From Lentzea sp. NEAU-D7 (GTDB taxonomy: Bacteria; Actinomycetota; Actinomycetes; Mycobacteriales; Pseudonocardiaceae): DNA of 64,000 nt. Numbering within the stretch: the first letter of the stretch is position 1; every line of letters starts with the position of its first letter. The stretch covers positions 1-64,000 of the forward strand of contig NZ_JAPJDL010000014.1 of NCBI RefSeq assembly GCF_026242055.1, given 5' to 3'. The notes beneath the pieces were generated by a model, which was given only the letters and a program-made list of their open reading frames with translations, was not told the origin of the DNA and did not search any database. Position numbers and translations under genes: made by a program. Of the stretch, positions 9,368-17,415 are shown piece by piece.

Positions 9368-9907
9368 GTGCGGGCGGGCGCGCACGACCTGAGCCTGACC
9401 GTGGTGGGACTCGACGCGCGGCTGGGCGCCCTGGGACTGGCTCTCGGCCAGGTCGACGACGTCCGCGTCGAACTGGAGGACGTGCGGTGGTCGCGCTGGC
9501 GTGCTCGCCGCGCGACCGTCGTCTGCCGGGATGTGCACGTGAACCCGCCCGCGGTCCTGGTGGCCTCGCCGGTCGAGTTCCGCGTCGAGGTGGACTTCGC
9601 GGACGTCCCGGAGCTGCAGCCGTTCAGCTGGTTGCCGCTGACCGTCCGGCTGGTCGGCTCCGAGCTGCACGTGCGGCTGCACAAGTGGCTGCCGGCACGC
9701 GTGTTCGCGGTGCCGGAGCTGCCGCGCGGCATCGAACTGACGGGCGTCGAGCAGCGGGACGACCACTTCGTGCTGACCGGAGCCGCCCCCGTGCTGCGGG
9801 AGCGGCTCACCCTGGGTCAGCTCGCGGACGTGCTCAGGCGGTTGGCGTCCATCCAGTCGAGGACCCGTTCGGACACGACCTCGGGGATCTCCATCTGGGG
9901 CACGTGA
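9368..9907 (+). CDS. Small beta-rich protein, possibly DUF2993/LmeA-like
   Basis: A 179-residue protein starting at GTG 9368, 14 bases after the acyltransferase, so probably cotranscribed. It lacks a signal peptide or membrane segment. The sequence alternates short beta-like strands (DDVRVELEDVRW, ATVVCRDVHV, PVEFRVEVDFADVPE) in a way that recalls DUF2993/LmeA lipid-binding proteins, but I hold this only as a possibility. The last 91 bases overlap the convergent alpha/beta-hydrolase gene. The C-terminal residues (about 150-179) look unlike the rest and are mostly the antisense of that gene, suggesting the stop was lost and read-through became fixed. Confidence 0.6.
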   Translation: MRAGAHDLSLTVVGLDARLGALGLALGQVDDVRVELEDVRWSRWRARRATVVCRDVHVNPPAVLVASPVEFRVEVDFADVPELQPFSWLPLTVRLVGSELHVRLHKWLPARVFAVPELPRGIELTGVEQRDDHFVLTGAAPVLRERLTLGQLADVLRRLASIQSRTRSDTTSGISIWGT

Positions 9908-10731
9908 CCGACGTTCGCGTACTCGTCGTAGCGCCAGTGCGGGAACCTGCGCGCCACGTACCGGGCGGCGGCGACGTTGACCAGGCGGTCGCGGTCGCCG
10001 CTCATCAGGAACACCGGCACCCGGACCTTGGACATCGCCGCGTAGCAGGCGCCGCGCTTCGACGTCGTGAACACGACGCTGCGCGCGGCCGCGAGGAACG
10101 CCTTGTCCAGGCCCTCGACCTTGGCGCGTTCGCCGATCAGGTGCTCGCTGGCCTGCTTGAGCTCCTCGGGGATGCCGGACGGGTCCGCGCAGACCAGCTC
10201 CAGCAGGCGTTCGACCTGCCTGCGGGCGGGAACCGCCCTCGACCTGGCCAGGTACCGCTCGCCCAGACCCGGCACGGCGTACAGGAAGAACGTGCTGAGC
10301 ATCGTCGGGTCCGGCCGGGTCCCGAACACCATCGGCAGCGCCGGGTCGACCAGCACCAGGCCCCTGACGAGCTCGGGGTCGTGGGCGGTCTGGAAGAGCG
10401 AGATCAGCCCGCCCATCGAGTTGCCGGCCAGGACCGCCGGCTCCCCCACGACCTCGCGCAGGAACCGGCCCAGGAGCCTCGTGTTGGCCTGGACCGTGGT
10501 CTGCCGCCCCTCGGGGTTCGTCAGGCCGTGCCCGGCGAGGTCGACGGCCGTGACGCGCGCCTTGCGAGCGAGCAGCGGTGCGAGCAGCACCCAGTTGAGG
10601 TGCGAGCCGCCGAGCCCGTGCACGAGCACGATCCGCGGACCGTCCGCCGGTCCGCCGAAGTCGACCCAGTGCACGGGCCCGTCGAGGTCCGCGTGGTGGC
10701 TGGTGCCGCCGAAGTTCGCCACAGTCGTCAT
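9817..10731 (-). CDS. Alpha/beta-fold hydrolase
   Basis: A 304-residue alpha/beta hydrolase with the oxyanion motif VHGLGGSHLNW (about residues 37-47) and the nucleophile elbow GNSMGG (Ser105). The acid is probably in VFLMSGDRDRLV, and the catalytic His lies in YANVGHVPQMEIPE near the C-terminus. It is likely an esterase or epoxide-hydrolase-like enzyme; no substrate is apparent. It is convergent with, and overlaps by 91 bases, the last gene of the acyltransferase pair. A lipid-related role is suggested by neighbours only. Confidence 0.87.
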   Translation of the reverse strand: MTTVANFGGTSHHADLDGPVHWVDFGGPADGPRIVLVHGLGGSHLNWVLLAPLLARKARVTAVDLAGHGLTNPEGRQTTVQANTRLLGRFLREVVGEPAVLAGNSMGGLISLFQTAHDPELVRGLVLVDPALPMVFGTRPDPTMLSTFFLYAVPGLGERYLARSRAVPARRQVERLLELVCADPSGIPEELKQASEHLIGERAKVEGLDKAFLAAARSVVFTTSKRGACYAAMSKVRVPVFLMSGDRDRLVNVAAARYVARRFPHWRYDEYANVGHVPQMEIPEVVSERVLDWMDANRLSTSAS

Positions 10732-10782
10732 ACCAACCAGTATGTCGCTGGGGATGACCGGTCGGTAGTGACGTTCAGGGCC

Positions 10783-11622
10783 TCATTTCCACGGCGACGC
10801 GACCTGGCACTGGTCGCGCTTGCGCGGGTCGCCGTAGACGATCTCACGACTGGCCGGGTCGAAGAAGCACGCCGTCAGCAGGTCGGAGCTGGTGCCGAGC
10901 AGGGTGCCTGCGGCGTCGTAGGCGCGCACGACGGGGTCGGGCTCGTTCGCGGGAACGGTCCAGGACCGCGGGTAGTGGGTCCGCAGGGCGTACGTGCCGT
11001 TGGCGATCTTGGCGTCGGTGGTGCGACCGTCGGCGGTGACCGTCACGCGGGCGACCGCGGAGTCGATCCGGCCGGCGACCGTGCGGTGGCCCGGCATCCC
11101 CGCGCGCTCGGGGCCGAGGTGGTCACCTCCAGCGGTCGAGCTGACGATGTCGACGGAGAAGTGCCCTGGCAGCAGCTGAACCGCACGCTTTCCGAAGCCC
11201 GCGCTGTAGTCCCGGCCCGCCTCACCGAGAGCGCAGGGCAGCATCTCGTCCTCGGTGTAGAGCAGCGCCCACCTCGTCTCCCCCTCCAGCAACTGGTGCA
11301 GCTTCGCCTTGCCCGGCATGCCCGTGGACTTCATGCAGCCCGCCTCGATCGCCTCGACGGTCTCCCGCGGCACCTCGAAGCCGGTCGAGGGCGGTGTCGT
11401 CGTCACCTGCGGGCTGGTGACGTGCACCGCGGGCGACGGCGGAGGCGGGGCGGGCTGCAGCGTCAGGACGCTGGCGGCCACGGTGGCCACCGCGGCCGCC
11501 CCCGCGAGGACCGGGAAGAGGAGCCTGCGCCGGCGGCCGGTGGCCGCGCGTTCGAGCTCGGCGCGGATCTGCGTGCGGCGGCCGGGCGGCAGGTCGCGCG
11601 TGGGCGGAAGCATGCTGGTCAT
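10783..11622 (-). CDS. Membrane-anchored partner of the sigma factor, possible anti-sigma protein
   Basis: A 279-residue protein with a short cytoplasmic N-terminus (about 36 residues, ending in GRRRR), one membrane helix at about residues 37-58 (LLFPVLAGAAAVATVAASVL), a Pro/Ser/Thr linker and a soluble outer domain with three or four Cys. Its ATG overlaps the stop of the sigma gene by four bases (ATGA), and GGGGAGGA lies upstream. Gene order and topology are those of an ECF sigma/anti-sigma pair. The zinc-binding HxxxCxxC motif of common anti-sigmas is absent, so the anti-sigma role is inferred from context only. Confidence 0.65.
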   Translation of the reverse strand: MTSMLPPTRDLPPGRRTQIRAELERAATGRRRRLLFPVLAGAAAVATVAASVLTLQPAPPPPSPAVHVTSPQVTTTPPSTGFEVPRETVEAIEAGCMKSTGMPGKAKLHQLLEGETRWALLYTEDEMLPCALGEAGRDYSAGFGKRAVQLLPGHFSVDIVSSTAGGDHLGPERAGMPGHRTVAGRIDSAVARVTVTADGRTTDAKIANGTYALRTHYPRSWTVPANEPDPVVRAYDAAGTLLGTSSDLLTACFFDPASREIVYGDPRKRDQCQVASPWK

Positions 11623-12197
11623 CGGTCCTCCCCGGTGTGCACGAGCTCGCGGTGGTGCTGCTGGACCTTGGCCCTGGCCTTGCTGACCCGCGCACGCACG
11701 CTGCCCTCGGTGATGCCGAGAACGGCAGCGGCGTCCGCGTAGGACACGTCCGACCACACGCACAGGACGAGCGCTTCGCGTTCGTTGCGCGGCAGCTTCG
11801 CCACGACGTCCAGCAGCGCTTTCATCCGCCGCTGGTCGTCGAGCCGCTCCGCCACCAGGTCCGCGTGGTCGGGCACCGGGCGCTCCTCGCCGACACGGCG
11901 CAGGTTCTTCAGGCGGCGCAGGAACGAGCGCTGCTCGTTGCGCACCACGTTCGTGGCCACGGTGAGCAGCCACGGCAGCGCCGACTCGCGCTCCAGCCGC
12001 ACGTCGTCGCGTTTGCGCCAGGCCAGCAGGAACGTCGCCTGCAGGTGGTCCTCGGCCTCCGCCCAGGACGCGGTCAGCCGGAAGCAGTGGTTGTAGACCG
12101 CCTTCGCGTGCCGGTCGAACAGCACCCCGAAGGCGTGCGCACTGCCCCCAGCCGCCTGCGACCACAGCGCGCGGTCGTCAGGGTCTTCGGTTGTCAT
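11619..12197 (-). CDS. ECF-type RNA polymerase sigma factor
   Basis: A 192-residue group 4 sigma factor. Region 2 spans about residues 20-90 (LFDRHAKAVYNHCFRLTASWAEAEDHLQATFLLAWRK shows the -10-recognition helices), and region 4 spans about 130-185 with LPRNEREALVLCVWSDVSYADAAAVLGITEGSVRARVSKA. It has no extra C-terminal domain. It is cotranscribed with a membrane-anchored protein through an ATGA overlap, so its activity is probably set by that partner. The signal and regulon are unknown, and no clear autoregulatory promoter was recognised in the 71-base gap upstream. Confidence 0.9.
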   Translation of the reverse strand: MTTEDPDDRALWSQAAGGSAHAFGVLFDRHAKAVYNHCFRLTASWAEAEDHLQATFLLAWRKRDDVRLERESALPWLLTVATNVVRNEQRSFLRRLKNLRRVGEERPVPDHADLVAERLDDQRRMKALLDVVAKLPRNEREALVLCVWSDVSYADAAAVLGITEGSVRARVSKARAKVQQHHRELVHTGEDR

Positions 12198-12268
12198 GCC
12201 TGTTCGTGTCCGCTCGCCCCGGAAGTGTTGGCACCAGTTTCACGCGGCCACCATTAACGTCACGAAGC

Positions 12269-13174
12269 GTGGCACATCTGGGGGTGGCCGACCTCGCGCA
12301 CGTCGCGCAGGCGGCGTACGGCCGTGAACTGCGCGACGTGGTCCGCCTGCACGGCGGCAGCAAGAAGGGCGTCTACCGCCTGACGCTCGACGACGGCACG
12401 ACGGGCGTCGCCTACGTGTGGCGCACGAGCGAGGACTACTGGCCCGCGCACGAGCACGATCCGTTGTTCGGCAACGCGAGCGGGCGCGACCTGTTCCTCA
12501 CGGCGCACACGGCGCTGTCCGAGGCCGGCGCGTGCGTGCCGAGGCTGGTGCTGGTCCACAGCGACGTCGTCGTGGTCGAGGACCTCGGGGCGGAGTTCCT
12601 CGAAAAGGTGCTCGACCACGACACCGAGGCACTGGAACGGCTCTGGGACGACCTGGCCGCCGTGCACCAGCGCACCAGCCCGCGCTACGGCCGCCCAGGC
12701 GCGCTGCAACCGGTGGACGCGCCTCCGGTACCGGACGTGGTGCTGCAGCGGGCCCTCGGACACCTCGACGCGTGCTGCGAGCGGGTGCCGCGCATCGCCG
12801 CCGAGCGCGACCGCCTGGAAGCCGAGCTGCGGCAACGGCACGCCGTGGTCGAGCCGCGCGCGGAGTACGGGCTGGTCCACGGCGAGCTGGGCCCCGACCA
12901 CGTGCTCGTGGCGGACGGGCGGCCGGTGCTGATCGACATCGAGGGCGCGATGTTCTTCGACGTCGAGTGGGAGCACGCGTTCCTGGAGCTGCGCTTCGGC
13001 CCGCACCACCGTCCGGCGCCCGGTCTCGACCCCGCGCGGATGTCGTTGTACCGGCTGGCGCAGCACCTGTCCCTTGTGGAGGGTCCGCTTCGGCTGCTGG
13101 ACGGCGACTTCCCGCACCGGGACGCGATGCGGGAGATCGCCGAGCACAACGTCGAGCGCGTGCTGAGCTGTTAG
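12269..13174 (+). CDS. Phosphotransferase (aminoglycoside-phosphotransferase-like fold)
   Basis: A 301-residue kinase-fold protein starting at GTG 12269. The catalytic loop reads HGELGPDH (residues 204-211), in place of the usual HGDLHPGN. The metal-binding motif is DIEG (223-226). An early SKKGVYRLTLDDG resembles the glycine loop region, and YVW is near the ATP-binding strand. The Asp-to-Glu and Asn-to-His changes in the catalytic loop recur in an actinomycete subgroup (HGELGPDHVLV), as I recall it, so the protein need not be dead. The substrate is unknown; resistance to an antibiotic is possible but unsupported. It is divergent from the ECF sigma gene. Confidence 0.82.
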   Translation: MAHLGVADLAHVAQAAYGRELRDVVRLHGGSKKGVYRLTLDDGTTGVAYVWRTSEDYWPAHEHDPLFGNASGRDLFLTAHTALSEAGACVPRLVLVHSDVVVVEDLGAEFLEKVLDHDTEALERLWDDLAAVHQRTSPRYGRPGALQPVDAPPVPDVVLQRALGHLDACCERVPRIAAERDRLEAELRQRHAVVEPRAEYGLVHGELGPDHVLVADGRPVLIDIEGAMFFDVEWEHAFLELRFGPHHRPAPGLDPARMSLYRLAQHLSLVEGPLRLLDGDFPHRDAMREIAEHNVERVLSC

Positions 13175-13311
13175 AACCGGCCGAGCCACACCTCCTCGAC
13201 CCGCAGCCGCGCCGGAAGGGGCGGAGATCGCCCCAATGAGCCGACGTTAGCTCGCGTCTCACCACGTGGGCGTCCTTGGCCGACGACGACGCGGGTGCCA
13301 GCATCGGTGAC

Positions 13312-13401
13312 ATGTCCCAGGCATCCGTGCTCAGCACGCGCCGCCACGTCGACCTCCGTCGGCAGGCGAGCGCGATCTGTGCGGTGCCCGCCTTCGCCTG
13401 A
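13312..13401 (+). CDS. Putative regulatory leader peptide of the sulfur operon (TRRxHVDL type)
   Basis: A 29-codon reading frame 42 bases upstream of the ROK gene. The core is LSTRRHVDLRRQASAIC (residues 7-23), ending AVPAFA and TGA. Small peptides with the core LTRRRHVDLxRxxSAxC are known as putative leader peptides upstream of sulfur-assimilation and sulfonate genes in Streptomyces and relatives, and this one precedes exactly such an operon. The Cys near the end and the conserved Arg-Arg-x-His-Val-Asp-Leu block are both present. The start is ATG 13312; GTG 13327 in frame would give a shorter version. It is too short for ordinary gene calling. The mechanism (attenuation or nascent-peptide sensing of a sulfur metabolite) is unproven. 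Confidence 0.78.
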   Translation: MSQASVLSTRRHVDLRRQASAICAVPAFA

Positions 13402-13418
13402 CCGGAGAGCAGACGAAC

Positions 13419-13434
13419 CCCCTGCGAGAAGGGG
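13419..13434 (+). promoter_or_regulatory. Short stem masking the ROK Shine-Dalgarno
   Basis: CCCCT (13419-13423) can pair with AGGGG (13430-13434) across a 6-base loop. The right arm is the front of the Shine-Dalgarno AGGGGAGGGA that serves ATG 13444. Placed between the leader peptide and the first operon gene, it could hide the ribosome site. Short and unverified. Confidence 0.4.
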
Positions 13435-13443
13435 AGGGACCGC

Positions 13444-14607
13444 ATGAGCCGCACCGCCGCCACCGTGCTCAGGTCCGTGCTGGAGCACGGGCCCGTCGCG
13501 CGCAGCACCCTCGCGCGCCTCACCGGGCTGAGCGCCGCGACCGTCACCAAGCAGTACGCCGAACTGGCCGGACGCGGGCTGGTGCGCGAGGTCGAGACAC
13601 GCGTTCCGCGGGTGACGATCGGACGGCCGCACGTACCGGTGGACATCGACGTGGACCGGCACGTGGTGTGCGGCGTCCACATCGCCTACGGGCACACGAC
13701 CCTGGCGCTCGTGGACCTGCGCGGGCGGGTGCTGGCCGAGGAACGCGAGCCGCACCACAGGCCCGGCCCGGCGGCGGCGTTGCGCCGGATCGCCGAGCGG
13801 GTGCCCGCGTTCCTGCGCCGGCACGACCGGGTGCCGATCGGTGTCGGGGTCGCCACCGGCGGACGCGTGGACGGCGGCACGATCGTCGAGCACAGCCAGC
13901 TCGGCTGGAAGGACGTGCGTGCCGAGGAGTTCCTGACCACCGCGCTCGACACCGCAGTTCAGGTCGAGTCGCACTCGAGGGCACTCGCGCGGGCCGAGCA
14001 GCTCTTCGGGGCCGACCCCAGAGCCCGCACCAGCCTGGTGCACCTGTTCGTGGGCAACGTGGTCGACGCGGCCATCGTCACCGGCGGCGCCGTGCACAGC
14101 GGGCCGGGTGGCGCGGCGGGCGGGATCGCGCACCTCCGGCTGCGCGACGACGACACCCCGTGTCCCTGCGGCCGCCGCGGTTGCCTGGAGGCGGCGACGT
14201 CGAACCGGACGCTCGCGGAACGGGCCGCGCGGCTCGGAATCATCGCGGAACCGTTGCTGGACCCGCTGATCGAGGCCGGCCGGCGAGGTGACCCGCGGGC
14301 GGTCGAGCTGTTCCGGCGGCGGTCGCGGCTCGTCGGGCAGGCCGCGCGACTGCTGCTCGACGTGATCAACCCGGACGTGCTCGTGGTGGTGGAGGCGGGC
14401 GCGATCCTCATTCCCGGATGCTGGGAGGAATTGACGTCGGAAATCGGGGAGCGCGCGCCGGACGTGATTCAGACGAGTTTCGGCGAAGACGTTCTCAGCA
14501 TCGCCGCGGGAAGTGTCGTGCTCAGCGAGATCTACGGCGGCAAGACTTATTTTTCCCGAGAAGAAAATAGACATGACAAGACGCTGAACTGCAGTCTTGA
14601 TGCATGA
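13444..14607 (+). CDS. ROK-family transcriptional regulator of the sulfonate operon
   Basis: A 387-residue ROK repressor. A winged helix-turn-helix covers residues 1-55 (ARSTLARLTGLSAATVTKQYAELAGRGLV). The ROK body follows, with the zinc-binding CPCGRRGCLE (Cys240, Cys242, Cys247) and His230. The sugar-kinase catalytic Asp is missing: the usual ND motif is ESHSRALARAE here, so it should sense a ligand without phosphorylating it. ROK proteins usually sense sugars. Here it is the first gene of a sulfonate operon and its stop overlaps the dioxygenase start (ATGA), so it probably autoregulates that operon; the effector may be a sulfosugar or other organosulfur compound (inference). Confidence 0.87.
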   Translation: MSRTAATVLRSVLEHGPVARSTLARLTGLSAATVTKQYAELAGRGLVREVETRVPRVTIGRPHVPVDIDVDRHVVCGVHIAYGHTTLALVDLRGRVLAEEREPHHRPGPAAALRRIAERVPAFLRRHDRVPIGVGVATGGRVDGGTIVEHSQLGWKDVRAEEFLTTALDTAVQVESHSRALARAEQLFGADPRARTSLVHLFVGNVVDAAIVTGGAVHSGPGGAAGGIAHLRLRDDDTPCPCGRRGCLEAATSNRTLAERAARLGIIAEPLLDPLIEAGRRGDPRAVELFRRRSRLVGQAARLLLDVINPDVLVVVEAGAILIPGCWEELTSEIGERAPDVIQTSFGEDVLSIAAGSVVLSEIYGGKTYFSREENRHDKTLNCSLDA

Positions 14608-15563
14608 CCTCAGTTCAGGAAAAGACGCTCACCGTCAAGCCGATCGCCGGTCACATCGGCGCGGAAATCTCGGACATCGACATTTCCCGCCCGCTCCGCG
14701 CGGCCGAGCTCGACACGCTCCAGAAGGCACTCCACACCCACAAGGTGGTTTTCTTCCGGGACCAGCGGCTGGACCACGCGAGCCAGATCGCGTTCGGCCG
14801 CCAGTTCGGTGAGCTCACCTACGCCCACCCCCACGACGACGCGCCGCCCACCGGCTTCCCGGAGATCTTCACGATCGACCCGCGCCGGTACGAGGAGCGC
14901 TACGGCGAGGACTTCCGGCAGCAGACCCGCAAGCGCCAGTACAGCTACTTCTCCGGCTGGCACACCGACGTGACCGCCGCGGTGAACCCGCCGGCCGCCT
15001 CGATCCTGCGCGCCGAGGTGGTGCCCGAGATCGGCGGCGACACGACGTGGACCAACCTCGTCGCGGCGTACAACGGACTCTCCGGGCCGGTGAAGTCCTT
15101 TGTGGACGGACTCAGGGCCGAACACCGCTACGGCGGCTCGGCGAAGGCCGAGGACGGCGCGTACGCCAAGCGCGTCAACGACAACCTGCTCGTCGCCGAG
15201 CACCCCGTCGTCCGCGTGCACCCCGTCACCGGCGAGAAGGGCCTGTTCGTCAACCCCGGCTTCACCAGCCACGTCACCGGGGTGTCCCCGGCCGAGAGCA
15301 AGGCGATCCTCGACCTGCTCTACGCCGAGCTCACCAGGCCCGAGTACACCGTGCGGTTCCGCTGGGAGCCCGGCAGCGTCGCGTTCTGGGACAACCGCGC
15401 CACCGCCCACCTCGCGCCGCGCGACCTGGAGCACCTCGACGTCCAGCGCACCCTGCACCGCGTCACGCTCGTCGGCGACACCCCGGTCGGGCCGGACGGG
15501 CGCGAGTCCACGCTGCTCGCGGGCCGTCCGTTCACCGCCGACCACGCTGTGGTGGTGGACTGA
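14604..15563 (+). CDS. TauD/TfdA-family Fe(II)/2-oxoglutarate dioxygenase
   Basis: A 319-residue dioxygenase of the taurine dioxygenase/alkylsulfatase group. It would couple 2-oxoglutarate decarboxylation to hydroxylation of a sulfonate or sulfate ester, releasing sulfite or sulfate. The iron ligands are His120 and Asp122 (WHTDVT) and His269 (DNRATAHLAPRD); an Arg near 282-286 would hold 2-oxoglutarate. The N-terminus (AGHIGAEISDIDISRPL) is typical of the AtsK/TauD type. It overlaps the ROK gene by ATGA and the substrate-binding protein by TGATG. Its position with an Ssu-type transporter and an LLM monooxygenase points to organosulfur use. Confidence 0.9.
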   Translation: MTSVQEKTLTVKPIAGHIGAEISDIDISRPLRAAELDTLQKALHTHKVVFFRDQRLDHASQIAFGRQFGELTYAHPHDDAPPTGFPEIFTIDPRRYEERYGEDFRQQTRKRQYSYFSGWHTDVTAAVNPPAASILRAEVVPEIGGDTTWTNLVAAYNGLSGPVKSFVDGLRAEHRYGGSAKAEDGAYAKRVNDNLLVAEHPVVRVHPVTGEKGLFVNPGFTSHVTGVSPAESKAILDLLYAELTRPEYTVRFRWEPGSVAFWDNRATAHLAPRDLEHLDVQRTLHRVTLVGDTPVGPDGRESTLLAGRPFTADHAVVVD

Positions 15564-16585
15564 TGCTGACCAGGCGTTCCCTGTTGCTCGGCCTCGCGGC
15601 TCTCGGTGCCGCCGGGTGCTCCGCGGGCAGCTCCACCACGCAGCAGGTCCTCGGCGACCTGCCCACGACGGCCCCGCCACCGGACACCAGGCTCACGATC
15701 TCCATCCGCACCACGCTCAAGCAGCTCGAGGCATCGGGCGAGCTGGGCAAGCTCCCGTTCCAGGTCACCGACTGGCCCAACATCCAGGCCGGCCCGGACG
15801 TGATCCAGGCGTTCCGCGCGAAGTCCGTCGACCTCGCCGCCAACGCGGGCATACCGCCGATCCAGGCGCAGGCGACCCGGCTCGCCACGAAGATCGTCGC
15901 CGTCGGCGAACGCGACAAGCCCCTCTACACCTACGTCACCAAGCCCGGCTCCCCCATCACCTCCCTCGACGACTTCAGGGGCAGGAAGATCGCGTTCAGC
16001 CAGGGCCAGGCGCAGGGCGTGGTCGTCCTGCGCACCCTGAAAGAGCTCGGACTCAGGCCCACCGACGTCGAGCTGGTCCCGTTGACCAGCAACCAGTTCC
16101 TGACCGCCGTGCAGGCGGGTCAGGTCGACGTCGCCGTGCTCGCCGAACCGCAGCTGACCAAGTACCTCGGCCAGTACCCGGACGCACGGGCGATCGAGAT
16201 GAGGTCCGTCGACCTGCTCACGGTCCTGTGGGCGCCGGTCGAGGTCCTCAACGACCCGGCGAAGCTCGCGGCGATCAAGGCGTTCATCCCGTTCTGGGCG
16301 CGGGGAACCGTGTGGAGCTACGAGAACCCGGACAAGTGGGTCGACGCCTACTACGTGAAGGACCAGAACGTCTCCAAGGCCGACGGCGACCGGATCGTCC
16401 GGTCGCAACCACCCCTGACCTTCCCGGCGAACTGGGACCGCGCGATCAGGTGGGAGCAGGAGACCGCGGACCTGCTGGCGGAAGGCGGGTTCGTCGAGGA
16501 GTTCGACGTGACGCAGCTCTTCGACCGCCGGTTCGAGAAGGTCGCCGCCGAGGCCGTCGACGCCAAGTACCGGAGCCGGACATGA
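15563..16585 (+). CDS. ssuA: Aliphatic sulfonate ABC transporter substrate-binding lipoprotein (SsuA-like)
   Basis: A 340-residue extracytoplasmic solute-binding lipoprotein. The signal sequence TRRSLLLGLAALGAAGC has a lipobox with Cys19 and a twin Arg, so Tat export is possible. The mature domain is of the SsuA/NMT1 type: VTDWPNIQAGPDVIQAFRAK, DLAANAGIPPIQAQA, the hinge block DDFRGRKIAFSQGQ and QAGQVDVAVLAEP. It would capture sulfonates or a similar organosulfur compound and pass it to the permease. ATG 15563 is chosen because it starts the lipoprotein signal and overlaps the dioxygenase stop. Overlap with the permease is ATGA. Confidence 0.9.
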   Translation: MLTRRSLLLGLAALGAAGCSAGSSTTQQVLGDLPTTAPPPDTRLTISIRTTLKQLEASGELGKLPFQVTDWPNIQAGPDVIQAFRAKSVDLAANAGIPPIQAQATRLATKIVAVGERDKPLYTYVTKPGSPITSLDDFRGRKIAFSQGQAQGVVVLRTLKELGLRPTDVELVPLTSNQFLTAVQAGQVDVAVLAEPQLTKYLGQYPDARAIEMRSVDLLTVLWAPVEVLNDPAKLAAIKAFIPFWARGTVWSYENPDKWVDAYYVKDQNVSKADGDRIVRSQPPLTFPANWDRAIRWEQETADLLAEGGFVEEFDVTQLFDRRFEKVAAEAVDAKYRSRT

Positions 16586-17415
16586 CCCAGCTGCTCGAAC
16601 GCCCCGCCGCCCTCCTCCCGGCCACCACCCCCGCCCGCCGCAGGCGACTGGGACTCGGCCGGCCGATCCCCTACGGACGACTCCTCGGACCGGCACTGGT
16701 CATCGCCGCGTGGAGCATCGCGTCCGCGACCGGCGTGCTCGACCCGCGCATCCTCAGCGCACCGTGGACGATCGTCCACACAGGAATCGAGCTGACCGCG
16801 AACGGGAAGCTGCCCGAGAGCATCCTCACCTCGCTCCAGCGAGCAGCGCTCGGCTTCTTCTTCGGCGCCACCGCGGGCACGCTGCTCGCCCTCGCCTCTG
16901 GGCTCAGCCGCGTCGGCGAGGCGCTGATCGACGGCACTGTCCAGGTCAAGCGCGCGATCCCGTCGCTCGGCCTGATCCCGCTGCTGATCCTCTGGCTCGG
17001 CATCGGCGAGGAGTTCAAGATCGTGGTGATCGCCGTGACCATCGCGACGATCATGTACCTGCAGACGTACGCCGCGCTGACCGGCATCGACAGCCGGTAC
17101 GTCGAGCTGGCGGAAGCCGTCGGCCTCACCCGCGCCCAGTACGTGCGCAGGGTCGTGTTCCCCGGTGCGCTGCCCGGCTTCTTCCTCGGGCTGCGGCTCG
17201 CCGTCACCGCGTCGTGGCTGTCGCTGGTGGTGCTGGAGCAGATCAACGCGACCAGCGGCATCGGTTACCTGATGTTCCAGGCGCAGAACTACGGCCAGAC
17301 CGACGTGATCGTGGTCGGCCTCGTGGTCTACGGCCTGTTCGGGTTCGTGTCCGACGCGCTGCTGCGGATCGTCGAACGGAGGGCGCTGGCATGGCGACGC
17401 ACGCTGTCCGGGTGA
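16582..17415 (+). CDS. ssuC: Sulfonate ABC transporter permease (SsuC-like)
   Basis: A 277-residue BPD-type inner-membrane permease with about six helices after an Arg-rich cytoplasmic N-terminus (TPARRRRLG). The EAA loop that contacts the ATPase is ELAEAVGLTRAQYVRRVVFPGALPGF-like (positions about 173-198), and the helices around PLLILWLGIGEEFK and VVIAVTIATIMYL are typical of SsuC/TauC. It starts at ATG 16582, overlapping the binding protein by four bases, and its last 25 bases overlap the ATPase start. It would form a transporter with the genes on either side. Confidence 0.92.
   Translation: MTQLLERPAALLPATTPARRRRLGLGRPIPYGRLLGPALVIAAWSIASATGVLDPRILSAPWTIVHTGIELTANGKLPESILTSLQRAALGFFFGATAGTLLALASGLSRVGEALIDGTVQVKRAIPSLGLIPLLILWLGIGEEFKIVVIAVTIATIMYLQTYAALTGIDSRYVELAEAVGLTRAQYVRRVVFPGALPGFFLGLRLAVTASWLSLVVLEQINATSGIGYLMFQAQNYGQTDVIVVGLVVYGLFGFVSDALLRIVERRALAWRRTLSG

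Noticed and set aside
15047-15562. In-frame extension upstream of the SsuA lipoprotein
   Set aside because: The sequence is the shifted frame of the dioxygenase gene; the lipoprotein signal begins at ATG 15563, which overlaps the dioxygenase stop.
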